From Pteria penguin (lineage: Eukaryota > Mollusca > Bivalvia > Pterioida > Pteriidae): 64,000 nt of DNA. Position numbers and translations under genes: made by a program. Position 1 is the stretch's first letter. Each line of letters begins with the position of its first letter. The DNA is taken from positions 53,792,475 through 53,856,474 of the forward strand of contig CM068580.1 of the NCBI GenBank assembly GCA_035048485.1, read 5' to 3'. The notes beneath the pieces were generated by a model. The model made no database searches. It worked only from the letters and a program-made list of their open reading frames with translations, and was not told the DNA's origin. This document shows, piece by piece, positions 27,346 through 40,690 of this stretch.

Positions 27346-29052
27346 ACATCAGAATTAGAGTACAACAACGCTTCAGTCAAACCTTTCGCGGTGTTGAACT
27401 TTAAGTACTAAACAAAGATTAATAAAACAATAGTATCCAAAATACTCATATAACAATTCAAGAGCATAGGAAGCACTTCATAATATCCCGGAAAGTTCGG
27501 AGAGAATTAGAGTGAACTAATTAATAAAGTATAGTCACTTTTTGGTTTCTGTTCCTCAACACGTGGCTTGAATGTTGATGATGTTACTAAGGTGTTTATT
27601 GGCATCAGATAATTCATAAAATTACGATTGTAGCTATAATACAAACCATGCAGAAATCGATGGGGGTAACTGTTTTGCCATTTAGCGATACTGGCGATAA
27701 TAACGTTAATTAAAGAGTCAAATAGCGCTTAACATCGTAATGGGGATATAATTGCTATAATTCATTTCATTCTCAGCATAGCTTTATTACCAAGTCGCGC
27801 TAAAGTTTGATGCCATTGTTTCCAGAGGAACAAATTTCTAAGCTTTACATCGTTCTGACGTAAATGAGTTTCTTCTCGGTCACATGTCAAACGACAGATC
27901 CTAGGGCGTGTGTCACGAAAAAATACATTTCATTTCTCTCTTTCTCCAACAGCGACATTCATAAACTTTGATTGGTATAAGTGACTTGCAGCATTTGATT
28001 CTTATGGTCGATAGTGAACCAGCTATTGAGGAAATAAAAAAGAAAATTCGGGCTGTCAAGTTAAACACGTTTCAATTGTTACATTTCATTTATGATTTAT
28101 TCAAAGAAGCTCTACGGGATATGAGTGAATAAATTCGGATGCTTGATCCTATACATGGGCCCGTAAAAGCTTAATTAAATCCGATTAATCCTCAGGGGAC
28201 ATTGTGTGGAGAAACTGCGGAATCTTACACTCTATTCGAACACGCGTTTTCCATGGATCGATGATGTAGGACTTTCTTGTATGAGCTATCTCATTTCTGG
28301 CTTCGGAATGTCAAATCTCAACTATTTTTATTTTTATTACCTCTGAAATATCAGTGTTTTCAGTTTTTTAAACAACGCTTACATTTTTCTTATGTGATTC
28401 CGGCGCAAATCCTTCAGATAATTTATTTGACAACGTTTGACATACTTACCTGTTGACATAATTGTTGCACATTACGTTGTAAACTCCATAGTATCTTTTA
28501 AGAGCTAGGAAACCAATGTGGTCAAAGGAAACGTAACACTTATGATTTATCTAACCATTTTGAAACATTGAACGAAAAAGTGGCAGTTGGGTCCGAAAAA
28601 GTGTAAAATTTATACTGAGGAATAGAAAATCAGATCAAGACGAAACAAATTGACGAATCATAAATATACGTATTTAACTGTAACATTGAATTTTCATAAG
28701 ACATAATATTTCTGAGAGACAGAAGTTGGATTGAGACCCCATCTTGCCATCACTATGTAAAATAATCCTTCAAAATCAAAGGTGGAGAGGAAGGTTAAAA
28801 TATGACAATGGCGAGCAAAGCGAGTCAAAAGTTGTGTGTTTGTATTGAATTCCCTCTCAATTTTCAATCTGCAAAATGCCCAACGCCGCACCCACCTCTC
28901 AAAATCTCGAGGGGGAGGGATGGTAGGGGATTGGGTTTCAGACCCCCTGTAGCCCCCTTAGGAAATGCATGATTGATTTACTGGTGTATAATACATAGAT
29001 AAATCCTGATATCTACTTCTGTCAATTTACCCATTACATGTTCAGGTTTTTA
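27346..29052. other. AT-rich region, no supported gene
   Basis: Nothing supported as coding. A GC-richer patch with a gaggggg/cccccttagg motif at 28700-28965 looks like a repeat edge. Confidence 0.45.
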
Positions 29053-29296
29053 AAATTCATTGAAATCATAGGCGCTCGTTGCATAGATATTTTATTCTGT
29101 CTATATCTATATTTCTATATTCTCTCTGTATCTAGCTAAATACCATGAAATATGCAAATAACTTGCCAGAACTATCAAACTGTGTTTACGATTAACAGAA
29201 CAATGGTATGGATTGAGAGAAGAACACAAAAATGTTTTATAGACAGAATAAAAAAATATCTATGCAACGAGCGCTTGTGGTTGAAATTCATTGAAA
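29053..29296. mobile_element. Foldback (MITE-like) element with 13-bp flanking direct repeats
   Basis: Arms: gcgctcgttgcatagatatt plus ttattctgtctat from about 29072, and their reverse complement ending about 29273. AAATTCATTGAAA occurs at 29053-29065 and again at 29284-29296, as a target duplication would. Weaker pairing continues into the centre. Confidence 0.65.
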
Positions 29297-29488
29297 GATA
29301 TAATGTCGCAACCTCTGTACGACCAAAACCAAACTTTTAGACTTCTAATTACACACTATTTCCTCATTTATATGCTGCTATACTCATGTGTATGAATATT
29401 AAATGAAGGACAAACCGACAAACATCTTTTCTCACTCATTGGTATTCTATCTCTCTCTCTCTCTCTTATGCTCTAGATTTAGAGAATG

Positions 29489-29950
29489 AGCCGTCATGCC
29501 AGTGGTAAAGATGCTTGTCTCAAAATCATGGTCAGGGTCCGGCGCCATAAACTGAGAATATACTTAAGTCAAAAATTCATATTCTTCTGTTCATCAATGA
29601 ATTAATAACCTGAAATGGATTTTATTTAGTTTTATTCTATTGATAAATAGACGTAAACCATGCTGCATTAAAATTTATTTGAACGTTTGATAATGGAATA
29701 AATTAAAAAGAAATTTTTGACTTAAGTAAATTCTCAGTTTATGGCGCCGGACCCTGGTCTTGAATCTCACCGTGGCATCGTCTGTCCGTCTGTGAACACA
29801 ATGAGAACTCAGACCACGGTTAGAATGAGTCAAACTATGCAACGCACCAATGCAGGTGTCGCCACTTGCTAGTAAAATAATTCTAGTGTGCCATTTAAAC
29901 AATAACGAACTCGTCTTTCTGTAGATAATAGTCGCCCTATTTCTAAAATG
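29489..29950 (+). mobile_element. tRNA-like SINE split by a MITE
   Basis: 29489-29532 reads as the A-box half of a tRNA head (catgccagtggtaaagatgc) and 29757-29780 as the B-box half (tcttgaatctcaccgtggca), with 224 bp of MITE between. The body continues to roughly 29950; the 3' end is not clear. The insertion would be expected to abolish the internal Pol III promoter. Confidence 0.55.
29533..29756. mobile_element. MITE copy 2, inserted in a SINE head
   Basis: Same element as 26984-27208: 224 bp, TIR CAGGGTCCGGCGCCATAAAC, followed by GAGAATATACTTAAGTCA. The core differs from copy 1 by scattered substitutions. Confidence 0.9.
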
Positions 29951-30059
29951 CTTAACCTTATACTGATTTGTATTCAAATGTAAAGTGCAACATGGAATTC
30001 GCGTGATGGGATGTGTGAGTCCAGGTAGACTGGGATTAAAGGACCTTTTATCCACGGTA

Positions 30060-32345
30060 TTGATTAATACAGAAAAGAAATAGCATCCCTTCGTTTTAGA
30101 TGCAAACGTTTCAAATAACGACGAAAGGTCAAAGTGACTGAGTCAGTCGACATTTTATTGTTCGTCAGAAACAATTGTTCATTATGAGTCTCAACGGAAG
30201 ATATAATGAGAAAAGATTTAGATGTGATGAAACATACGTATATAAAATAATAAAACATGACGAACGATGCAGTTAGAAGTATTGATATTTTGCAATTATG
30301 ACTAGTTTTTTTTAATTAATTTTGGTTTTTGTTTTTGATTTCGTTTTTGGTGTTTCTTTGTTTTATTTATTTATCTTTTTTTTTTAAATTAATATCATTT
30401 TTATTTTGTTAATCACTCTCATTTTATTCTATCGGTTTTATTTATTTATCAATTTATTTTATTTAATTTTTTTTTTTTTTTTATTTATTTTCTTTTTTTT
30501 TTATTTTTTTATTATTTTTTTTTTGCATTTGAATATTTTATTTCCAAAAGTGAAAAAGGATTAGGCATATGTTATAACAACATTTTTAAAGCCCTATCCT
30601 TACAATACATAATATACAAAATTGTTATAATAGAGACTATAACCAATTAACTGGCGATAAAGTATAGCTAAATTAATTCAATTTGATATTTGGTAAATGA
30701 AACATATACAGTTTCATTCATATATAATGCACTTCAAAATAGCGATTGACTTTTGTGTTTAGCTTTATCAAAATAGTTATACTTTGGATGAATAAAAACA
30801 TAAACTATACAGTTTTCTACAATTATACAAGTATAGCTTGATAAGATGAAAAAGAAAATGATAAGAAATGACGGAGAGGAAAATGAGGACGATGATCGAT
30901 GATTAATCGGGTTCTATCTTTTTGAGAGGGGAAGAAACTAGGTTGCTCTATTGTTGAATTATCATATTTTATATTGCATTACTGAATCCGTCATTAATAT
31001 GTTATGATAGGACATTAAAGGTCCAAACTTTGACCACCCAAAGTTTGATGGCAGCATACACTATTTCTACTTCTAATTTAAACAAAAACGATGAAATGTT
31101 TGCTTTAAGCTTCCCAGGGGGAAAGAATGAGGAATGAGATATGCTGAAAATAAGACAAAGATACGGTTAGTTGGCTCTTTAACATGTCTCAATGAATTCT
31201 TCTTCCATACAGGTAATTGAATAAAGAAGGTATGTTTACAGTAAGCTAGATCTTCTTCTGTCATTAATTATTCAGTATTATTAGGGAAACAATAGGCCGT
31301 CTTCAATGACAATAAACGGGACTTCATCTCCGGTCTTCACAAAACGTAATATAAATTAAAAAAACGGAGACGGATTGAAAAAGGCGAATCGGAACTACCT
31401 CAGTATACCTTTGTTGCATCGTGACCACGATGTAGGGAACAATCAGGAGTACAATTGCCATCTATAGCGAAGCATTTTTCTTGATGACCTTTACGTGTAA
31501 CGTTGGTCTATTTGATATATATACATACACATAACGGTGGGTTTGGGGATTCAATTATTCCCATGATATTTGCGTAATGAATGCTTAAGGCTATCTTTTA
31601 TTACCTTGTACTTAGAAATCAACTCCCAATGTGTAGAAACGATTACAAGAAATGCATGGTGTGATGAAGATAGTGTACAAGGTACCTACATTATAAGTAA
31701 GTAAGTAAGACAAGAAAGATTTTCTTACTTATATGATAACATGAAATATTTACTGAATTTTGGGGTTTTTTTTATGATTGAGAATTAAGGTTTGAGTCTA
31801 TTCCGACTTCTGTAAACAGAATGTAATACCGTGAAATGGAAACAGCAGAAGACACAATGACGTCACGTTACTATCCCTATGCCTTGGACATTAATAATGC
31901 AGCGTGGTAGTGTGAGTCCCTTTCCTCATTTCGACTTTACACGTTTGTCGCTCACTCTTTGATTTTTATCTATCCATCGTGAAACCTATCTGTTATTGGA
32001 CATAGTGAACATATTCGTATTATCTCGCTATTTCCCATGGTTGTGAATTACAGGATGTTATCTTTAATTTTGCCGCAATGAATGCGGGACATAGGAGGAT
32101 GCGGGACATTGTAATCTACGTTGGGGCTGAACTGTAATAATTTTTATTTGATAGACAGAGTATTTCGGTAATAATCTAGTCGGACGGAGCGCATGAAAAA
32201 TAAATGAGGGTCTTAACACTCCGAAGGAGAGCTGGAAATGTATACCGAAGGCAATAGTCTTAACGAAGTACATTATGACATCCTAACACGCTGTGTTTTC
32301 TTCTAAATAGGTTTTCTGGAAAAGTCTGGCATCTTCGGGTAAAAT
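30060..32345. other. AT-rich region, no supported gene
   Basis: A T-rich low-complexity tract occupies 30297-30530. A small hairpin at about 31697-31735 pairs ATAAGTAAGTAAG with CTTACTTAT. No coding support. Confidence 0.5.
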
Positions 32346-32467
32346 ATGAACGAAGTATGCAAGGAAGGTTTCATATTATATAAGGTTGATGACGTACCCG
32401 GTCGATTGATTATGCGCAAAGGGAATGTTCCAAGACTTTCCCTGATTGAAACTCCATATCTACCACT
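32346..32467 (+). CDS. Candidate first coding exon, unidentified gene
   Basis: ATG at 32346, preceded in frame by TAA at 32340-32342, opens 40 codons plus 2 nt up to a consensus donor (GTAAGT at 32468). Residues begin MNEVCKEGFILYKVDDVPGR and end SLIETPYLP. A pyrimidine-rich acceptor-like site (ttcttctaaatag) ends at 32310, so the exon may start at 32311. No following exon that accepts this phase was found, and the family is not recognised. Confidence 0.3.
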
Positions 32468-33592
32468 GTAAGTATTGACATATAATGCGATGAAACATGC
32501 TCGTAGTGGTACAGTTAGGAAATAGTCTGTATTACATGGCTAAGGTCAACTTGAAGTGGTAGACTGTTTTTGCCGTAATTTACCATAATTACACGGCGCT
32601 GCGTCAGTAAAAATTCGTCAGGCAAGCTTACAGAAGGCGAGCGGAAATGATCATGTTTATAGCAGTATATTTTGCATAATATGGTATCTACAAAAGCTAG
32701 AATGGGAGATGTTTAATCATAGTGTTTTATACATGAAAATCACAATCACTGGCTGATGGTATTTCATGAATTTTTTGGGACGTATCTCGTGATATTTCCT
32801 TAAAGGTAGTAATTTGAAAACGACCGTTTGTATTCCATTGTGTTGCACGCATTCCTGTATGTTTGTCTTAGACTGGATTTTAAAGGATTTTACTATGTCG
32901 GTTTAGAGACTTTTAAAGCATATTTCATTTTTCATAACATTTTCTCATTAAGTGAAAGTGCTTTTAAATTTGGATTTTAAAAAAGGTAACAAGGGACGAA
33001 TATCATGGATATAAGAAGAAATATCAACATATGAATTTATTTAGACAAAGATTTAGAAGATATTTATCACTGAAATGATAATTTAAAGGCAATTGGTATG
33101 TTTTCATTAGGAATTTAGGGAAATAATACGACTGTGTTCTATTGACATTTGTAATGTTCAGACCACTTGTTCCTCGCTGGTGTATGTGAAATCATCGCTA
33201 TTGCACTGCTGAGAGGGATTTTGTAAACTATAACATCTTGGGTCGTTATTTGATACCACTTTCTTGTGTGCGCCAGAACCGCTTCATCAACGATAACCTT
33301 TAGATTAAATTAAACAAGGTCATGGAATTCTAATGAGCAACAGCAACATGCAGAACATTCATGAGGATGCATTTGTTTTGTGAATGAATAGTAAAGCCAT
33401 TGTTTGGATTGTGCAATATCGATGAAAGTTGCAGTTTATGAAATCGTCGACAATTTGGGGATTTGTTCTCACCATGTGTTTCGCGACCTAAGTGTTTTCC
33501 TGGTTCATGCCTCAAACTTTTAACTGATTCCAGATGTGAGTAAAACAGACGACATCGTCCTGTAGTATATATAGAAATTCATTCAACATCTC

Positions 33593-33655
33593 ATGAAACT
33601 CATGAAACAAAATAGTGACAAATTTATAATGGCTGATATAGCGGAATTACACGAA
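33593..33655 (+). CDS. Candidate short first exon, unidentified gene
   Basis: Open in phase 0 from ATG 33593 to a strong donor GTAAGT at 33656, with further ATGs at 33602 and 33629 (MADIAELHE). The frame is closed by TAG at 33572-33574. It has the form of a first coding exon, but it is short and no continuation is seen. Confidence 0.2.
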
Positions 33656-33894
33656 GTAAGTATAAATTAATTGATAGATAACATGCTCTTTATGAGACCT
33701 CTCATAAATGGAAAATCTTAGTACTGGGTGTCTCTTTTCATTGTCTCAACTCTTCTTAAATTTTGTTGTTTTGAAGGAAAATAGGTCATTGGGAGTCTGA
33801 GTTCTTTTAATGGTATATTTTGAGATATTTCATGTATACTATAATTTTTTCTCTAGATAATACTTTTTTGAAATATTTAAGATTTAACATAAGA

Positions 33895-33896
<2 letters not shown>

Positions 33897-33930
<34 letters not shown>

Positions 33931-33942
33931 TGTATGTATGTA
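33897..33942. repeat. (TATG)n microsatellite
   Basis: About 11 TATG units. Confidence 0.95.
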
Positions 33943-34336
33943 TCAATGAGGATAAGTTTGTTCCCGTTTGCTCTGATTTTTCGTATTACGTGGACATTTT
34001 AAATTAAATTCGACCATTAAATATACCCCAATAAAATCAATTTAAATGAAAATTTTATTAAACGCATATCACATATGGTAAATTAAATGAAGAGCAAAAT
34101 TTTAGATTTGAGTGATCAACAAATCATATTCAACTTGTAGAAAAGGAAATGTAGTATTTTTAAATACAGTTATTCGAACGTTTCGTTGGAGAGAGAGGTG
34201 GGGGTTGTGATTCTATGTTATTCTGCTCCTTCCATTCACAATGCAGCAACATATTGGCGAACGTTTATATGTATTACGCAACATTCGAAGAAATCAATAT
34301 TTCTAACTGGGTAGTATCTGTCATTGCGCAATACTA

Positions 34337-34483
34337 ATGGAGGATTACGCTCGCCGGAGTCTTTGGGAAAACAGCACGAGGTGGTTATCATACAATAGAT
34401 CAACAGTCATACTTAAAGATGTAGATACAACAGCGTTCAGAGGCCATCATATAAAGGAGGGAGAAGAGGAAGTCCAGCGCTGA
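34337..34483 (+). CDS. Small open frame of 48 codons, unrecognised
   Basis: ATG 34337 to TGA 34481-34483. The product begins MEDYARRSLWENSTRWLSYN and is charged, with an acidic end (EGEEEVQR). The stretch 34320-34560 is visibly richer in G and C than its flanks. A chance frame or an unprocessed exon is as likely as a small protein. Confidence 0.15.
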   Translation: MEDYARRSLWENSTRWLSYNRSTVILKDVDTTAFRGHHIKEGEEEVQR

Positions 34484-35092
34484 GAGGCATAAGTGCTTGC
34501 GAATTACCGATCTCGACGCCCGTTATCCCCCTTTGTTTACATATGCGTGAGAAAGGGATAGGACCGGAAGTGATTACTAAATGTTAGTGTATGTGATAAA
34601 GTTAAAAAAAGTTTTAATAAAATTATTTATGTATGGTAAAAAGGAATAAGAGACGGTAGATGGGGTTAATTTTTTTCCTTTGAATATCAACCCATGTATT
34701 GAAGATGAAAGCGTGGATATTTTGAGAGCCCGGATGACGTTGTTAAACATCAATGAATGTAGAGAGGGTGATGAAAGTGAAATTGTCCTGTTATATTTAT
34801 ATACTAGGCGAGAGAGTGTGTATGGAATTTATGACAATATATTTCACTTATACTTAGTAATGGTGATAGAGGCATTACTGGGTCAGATCCAGCTATTTTC
34901 GAAAAAAAGAGACAGGGGGGGGGGGGGGGTGTTCCACCTTTGTAAAATAATGAGGAGGAATTTGGGTTCCATTTAAAAAAAAAGTAAAAACAAATTACAT
35001 TTTCAGGTAAATTTTCGGATTGAAAATGCATTACACACAAATGACCCCATCCCCTTTTGATCAGCCAATATATTACTAAAATATCGTAAATA

Positions 35093-35186
35093 GGGGGGAT
35101 TTAGCACCCCACTTCCTGATGAAGGGGGATTTAGCACCCCACTTCCTGATGAAGGGGGGATTTAGCACCCCGCTTCCTGATGAAGG
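35093..35186. repeat. Tandem repeat, about 31-bp unit, three copies
   Basis: ggggatttagcaccccactt plus cctgatgaa three times with one substitution. Confidence 0.95.
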
Positions 35187-35254
35187 ATTATGAATTGTTG
35201 TAATTGAATGGTGTCCAGATTTCTTGCAAATTGTAGAGATCTAGTATAAAGTTA

Positions 35255-35305
35255 AGACGGTTGGACTACGTACAAAATCCGTGTTCGATTCCCAGTGAGC
35301 CACTA
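35255..35305 (+). repeat. tRNA-like fragment
   Basis: Has a Pol III B-box match (GTTCGATTCC at 35283-35292) about 30 bases after 'acggttggactacgtac'. It does not fold into a complete cloverleaf by eye, so this is a SINE relic rather than a tRNA gene. Confidence 0.35.
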
Positions 35306-37248
35306 TGTTGATATGGGTTTGTTTTAGTATGAAAATATGACCTAGTAACCGTCTGTGATGAATCCAAAAATTTTGTACAAACTGTCCTCCAAAATATTTT
35401 GTTCAGTGAAGTTACACTATGTTTTTTGGGTGTAGGTTTATCTCTCTTACGACTAAAAGATTCTGGACTTTACCGAATCTTAGTGTACAGAAGCGAAGGG
35501 TCTGAGTTGGGTTGCTGACCTTCTATCTCCCATCTACATCCGCACACGATAATATAGATCTCTTCACGTTTACGTATTGTTAACATTTTCAGTATCCATG
35601 CTAATTGTCGATATTAAAATCTCACGGTGGACTCGAGTGGTGTTGATTATTCTTTGAGAACACAAGCTGGATATTAATTGTATGTCATCAAATAAAATCG
35701 ACCTGAATGGAGAAATCCTCGTGTTTAATTCTATACCCATGTTATAAAACAAACATCCCGCTAATTACAGCCTCTTATCTATTATTCCCGTACCGAAAAT
35801 TGTTAATGGCCTAATATGTGTTATATAGATTATCAGAGGGTAGTTAAGAAGTAGTTATGGATTTTTATTCTCCGAAACATAAATAATATGTCAGTTTTGA
35901 TGAAACATATCCTGGTATACATTAATAAAAAGTCGCGCATGTTCGTGTCTCGTCACCTATCGACATACTTTTGTTTCCTTCTTTCTGATTTGATGGGTGT
36001 CTGTAATCATTACTAATTTTACTCAAGTCAGTCTATGAGTATGACGTTATCGTTCCGATGTACGCTTGTATGCCCTTTATTAGTTCCATAAATTTTGCCT
36101 TTTACTCATTATTTGTGAAACTTGTCCGTCTGTTTATGTAAACTTACACCTGTTCGACTGTAGACTTCTTTATTTGTTGTGAAATCAGTTCTGATCGTAT
36201 ATTTCTACAGTTATGCTTGGGTAGGATTCGCTTTGATAAAAGGGTTTGGATTTCTGGGGACCAAGGGAATTAGGTTTCAGTTCGTGAGGACAAACAAATT
36301 GGAATCGCGAAGACAAGGGGATGGGATTCATAATCATGGCGGGCGGGGGGGGGGAGCAATAAGATAGGTTTCCTTGTGATTTTGGAATGTGATTCAAGAC
36401 ATATTTATTCCTTTTTTTTTTATTAAACTTACAATTTGTTCGTTTTCAATTATACATGTAACGTGATCAAGAAGGTGTCGACATTACAGTTTCTACTAAA
36501 ATGTAATGCATATGAACATACATACCATCACCTGAGGCTGAAAAAGCCATGTTGAGATAAAGGCTGTAATAATCAAGCCCCTAATTCATTATTCATTCCT
36601 ATTAGCCTGAGTTTCTTTGATAAGTTATCGGCATGCCCATATACAGTGACGAGATTTGGCATGGTAACAAACTCCGTATAAATGCATTAGGTATTCCCTT
36701 CTCACTCAATATTTTGTCGTTGTGATACGTGCCAGTTTAAACCAAAGAATGCTCGATTTTACTCCGATCTCGTCCATTTCCCTTAGAAGTGAGAATATCA
36801 TTAAACATGGAATGGGTGTTATAGCTTGCATGCTACTTCTAATTGTATTCAAATTGGTCATTTTATTGTAAAACAATACAGTGTATCATATTATATGATA
36901 CTTTAATAGGATGCAATCATCTTTGCCTCGTGGTGGTAGGACATAGAATGTGCCGTGAAGCAAATAACGTTTATGAAATATTATGTAGCATAGATACTGA
37001 TTGATGGACAGTGGCATGTGTTCCATTTATTTCATTGTATTTAAACACCAAACCCACCCACCCACCCCCCTTTTTTACACACACACATACCTTCTACTCA
37101 TTTATTCATCCGATTTCCGTAATGTTGTGCGATTAAAATTGCAAGGATTAAGATATAACTTGTAAAGTGCCAGAAGGGATAAGGGGATAAACCGGAATGA
37201 TAAAGCTTTAGATAAAGACAGGATGTGTGGATAGTTGATGAATGATAC

Positions 37249-37340
37249 CAACGTTGGAGAGAGAGAAAGAGAGAGAGATTTTCCACTTTATTGTGGAAAC
37301 TATACCAATATCACCTATTTCGATGTAAAATGATTTAATT

Positions 37341-37378
<38 letters not shown>

Positions 37379-37440
37379 TTCTGGACAATTTATTATGGAA
37401 ATACCACATATTTCGATGTAAATGATTTATTTCGAACCAA
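37249..37440. repeat. Duplicated segment with (GA)n
   Basis: A unit of GA run, a hairpin-like 'ttccactttattgtggaa', and 'atttcgatgtaaaatgattt' occurs twice in a row. The second copy has the longer GA run (about 37344-37376). Confidence 0.8.
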
Positions 37441-38777
37441 CATATGTAAGACCTGAATCACCAATACAGTGGTGTATTGAATGAAGAATATTCGACATAG
37501 ATTAAAATCATTTCATTGCCAATGTTCTCTTTCTCGTATAAAAACCACAATCACACGCTTCTTAAAGGGACCTATCTGTCTCTAATACAAAGCCATTATT
37601 TTGAGTGTTTACTCAACTTCTAAGAGATTTGATGATTTATGGATTTTCTTTGTCACTGTTTATACATGTCGCAGTATACCAAACAATGTCAATCACTTTC
37701 CCAAGAACCCATTTGATATGAATAACATCTCCTTTGCTCGATAAGTCTAGGCGACAATTTAAGGAAGCTTTTACCCTGGACCTCTTATCCCTTGTTTGTA
37801 TACGGAAAATTCCCGGCCAGAGTGCTGGCTAGGACGTGTGTACAATCAATCCCTTGTGGCTTCTGAAGACACAGGCTCTCATCCAAGGCAAACTGCAGGT
37901 TACTGTTTGTTCTTGGGATCAGTAATCCTACAGAAGATTTCTGTCATCATTAATGCAAGATCAGAAGAAATTCGCAAGTTGTGAATAAATCCTTCTTTAA
38001 GACTTAATAAAAGCATTTGATGAAGTGACTGGGATAAAGAAAACATGTTATGCCTTCAAAATGTCTTCTTCAAAATACCACGAATAAAATTAAAAGGATA
38101 AAATACATATTTAATAAAGAAGAAAAAACTGATTTGGCCTTCGGTTGCAGTTTCCATCTATATGACATATCAGTCGAAATGTTGGATTTGCCGTGTAAAC
38201 ATTACAACTTCGTATTCACGAATGATGCATATTGTTGGCATTACCCGACCCAAAAATTAAAGTATGCCACCAAGTTAAAATGAATTGTGTATCTCAAAAC
38301 AACTTTATAAAATCAGAAGAAATCTAGAACTTCACAAAGCAATACCACATGACTGCATCTTAATAAGCATTGTATTAAAACAATTCTACATTCTCAGGGG
38401 TTTCTAGAATATTCTATGCAACATACATTATCTTCGCCAACAGAACGTATCAGCAAAGAAAGAACAGATTCTTTTATTTTATGTTAATAATACTAAACAT
38501 TTGAAACGTCTTGGTGTAATTATTTTGGGAATTTGTTGATGTATCCCTAGTTATTGACGCACCCTTGAATATACTGCGCGGCTGCACAGAGAACGCTGTG
38601 ATCGTATAGAATCTTATTCATTATGCATTGCAATGGGATCGTAAACTTTAATCAGAGCAATAAATTCGAAATCAGGACCCTGTCATTGTGTGAACACCCA
38701 TTTTAATTAGATTTGCTGGGTCCGTAACGCAAAAGAATTGCGGTGTTCAGATTCATGGATTTTGGTTAGTTTTTTTT

Positions 38778-38811
<34 letters not shown>

Positions 38812-39748
38812 GATTCCTTGATTTTGAGATTCAGCGAGTTTGGAATCCATTAATTTGAAGAGTCAAAGGGTGCTTATAAATGTGGACAGTCCATCTTATA
38901 CGGGAGATGTGTCCGTCTGTCCAGATCTGTCAGATCGTTTTTGTCATATTGTCCAGCCAGATTTTTCTATTAGTTATAACGAATAAGTTTAAACTTGGTA
39001 CAAATTTCCTAACCTGAATAATGTTTCAGATGTTTAGAAACGGTTATAGTGAAGTGAAATCAAGAACCGAAATGCTGTTCGGAACACACCTTTGTCATTC
39101 TGTCCAAGCAAAGATGAAATCTGTGAATCTCCCTTCCCAGACCTGATTCTTCGTCATTTATGAATTTTTATTTGCCATTACATCTTTTATTGCAAAATTA
39201 GCAGTACCTTAAATTGGGAGAATATTCGAATGCAACAACATGAACAAGTGTGAAAACAGAATGACGAGAACCCTCTATTGCAGTTACATAACATTAGCAT
39301 TCGACTAGACTCGGATGTGCTAAGCCGAATATGGTCAATGTCTGGCATTAGCAACGGGATAAAAGCCCTCTATCAAATAAGTAAGTAAGGCGACGAACGC
39401 GTGGAATATCTGTATGCTGCTCTAATTGAGTGTAGATAAAGGAATTATTAGATAAATTGCTCAATGGGGCAGACTGATGGAGGACAATGGTGAAGTTATT
39501 ATTGATCTGTTGAGAGATTATCATTGAATCATTCACGTGTCACTCTAACAGATGCTTAAACGTTTGTGATAATGGCCAACATTAGCTCTCCCTCATTTAA
39601 CAAAACATCATCACCAATTTCACTTTCTGGAGTGCATGTTGTTTGTGTCGAGGATGCTTCATTTGAAGTTTTTTTATTCTTTTTTCTTCAAAAGAGAGCG
39701 TTCGATTGAACTTTGACGCTTTAAAAACGTAGACGAACACACACACAC

Positions 39749-39790
<42 letters not shown>

Positions 39791-40099
39791 CAACGTGGTA
39801 TGACTTAATGTATTTACATACTATTTGTAGAAAAAAACCCCTTCGTACGAATGACTTTAGTTATGTGGTTCTATACTTGTCAGTGTAGAAGAGACAGAAA
39901 TCAAGATAAGCCCGTAGGGCGACTGTCGGTGTGAGACATACTATTACCTATCCCATTTCCTGAAGATCTTGAGTGCAGACCATGTCATTACGCGACTGAC
40001 TTTGTTATAGAACATCGTAGAAGGTAACCAAATAAAAAAATCAGTAAATAAAAAGAAACACCCCCCTTCAAAAAAAAAAAACAAAAAAAAACAAAAAAC
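37441..40099. other. Region without a supported gene
   Basis: Simple repeats: T-rich run 38767-38810, (CT)n 39750-39787, A-rich 40068-40100. A frame at 37796-37984 is followed by two AATAAA-type signals (37983, 38006) but has no splice support. Confidence 0.45.
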
Positions 40100-40104
40100 A
40101 AAAG

Positions 40105-40500
40105 AGGTCATGTTTTCCGGGCTTTTTTCTGCAGTCTTTCAAGGTATTGGATTGAAACTTGGCATATAACTTAATATCAACGAGGGTCAGTACCAGGTCG
40201 CATTTGGGTATGATTGCACTGGTTTTGATAGAGTTATGGCCCTTGAACTTAGAAGTTTTCAAGGATTTTACAGTTTTCCTGACTTTTTTCTGCAGCCTTT
40301 AAAGGTATTGAATTAAAATATATATATATATATATCACTTTTTATCAGTGAGGGTCAATACCAATTCGCATTTTGGTATGATTGCTTTGGATTTGCCAGA
40401 GTTATGCCCCTTGAACTTAGAAATTTTCAAGGATTTTACAATTTTCAAGATTTCTTTATGCAGTGTTTCAAGGTATTGGATTGAAACTTGGCATATATGA
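40105..40500 (+). repeat. Dispersed repeat, about 165-bp unit, 2.3 copies
   Basis: tgcagtctttcaaggtattg at about 40130, 40291 and 40459, each followed by 'gagggtcagtacc', 'tatgattgc' and 'gagttatgccccttgaac' where complete. A TA run interrupts copy 2. Confidence 0.85.
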
Positions 40501-40690
40501 GGGCCTATTTTTTCTGTTTTTTATTGCATACATGGAGTTGGATATTATCTTATTGTATGCATGGATTTGGATTTTATTTCACAGGATTGATGCCCATGAC
40601 CTTGAACTAAGGTCATGACATATGTCAAAGGTCAGATCACAAAACACTATATGTGTATAAAACATTGTCCGGGCCATTTTACCCTACCCT
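40501..40690 (+). repeat. Dispersed repeat tail, shared with the window start
   Basis: 'tgaccttgaactaaggtcat' is a small palindrome, followed by tcaaaggtcagatcac and cattgtccgggccattttac, the same order as at 116-170. Confidence 0.55.

Larger units (their letters stand above)
34484..37248. other. Region without a supported gene
   Basis: Contains a 13-base G run near 34916-34929, the triple repeat at 35093-35186, the tRNA-like fragment at 35255-35305 and a G-rich patch at 36340-36357. Frames here are short and unsupported. Confidence 0.45.

Noticed and set aside
29675..30055. 126-codon minus-strand open frame
   Set aside because: It runs through the MITE end and the SINE body, so it is repeat sequence, not a gene.
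35255..35305. Functional tRNA gene
   Set aside because: Only the B-box region is convincing; acceptor and anticodon stems do not pair.
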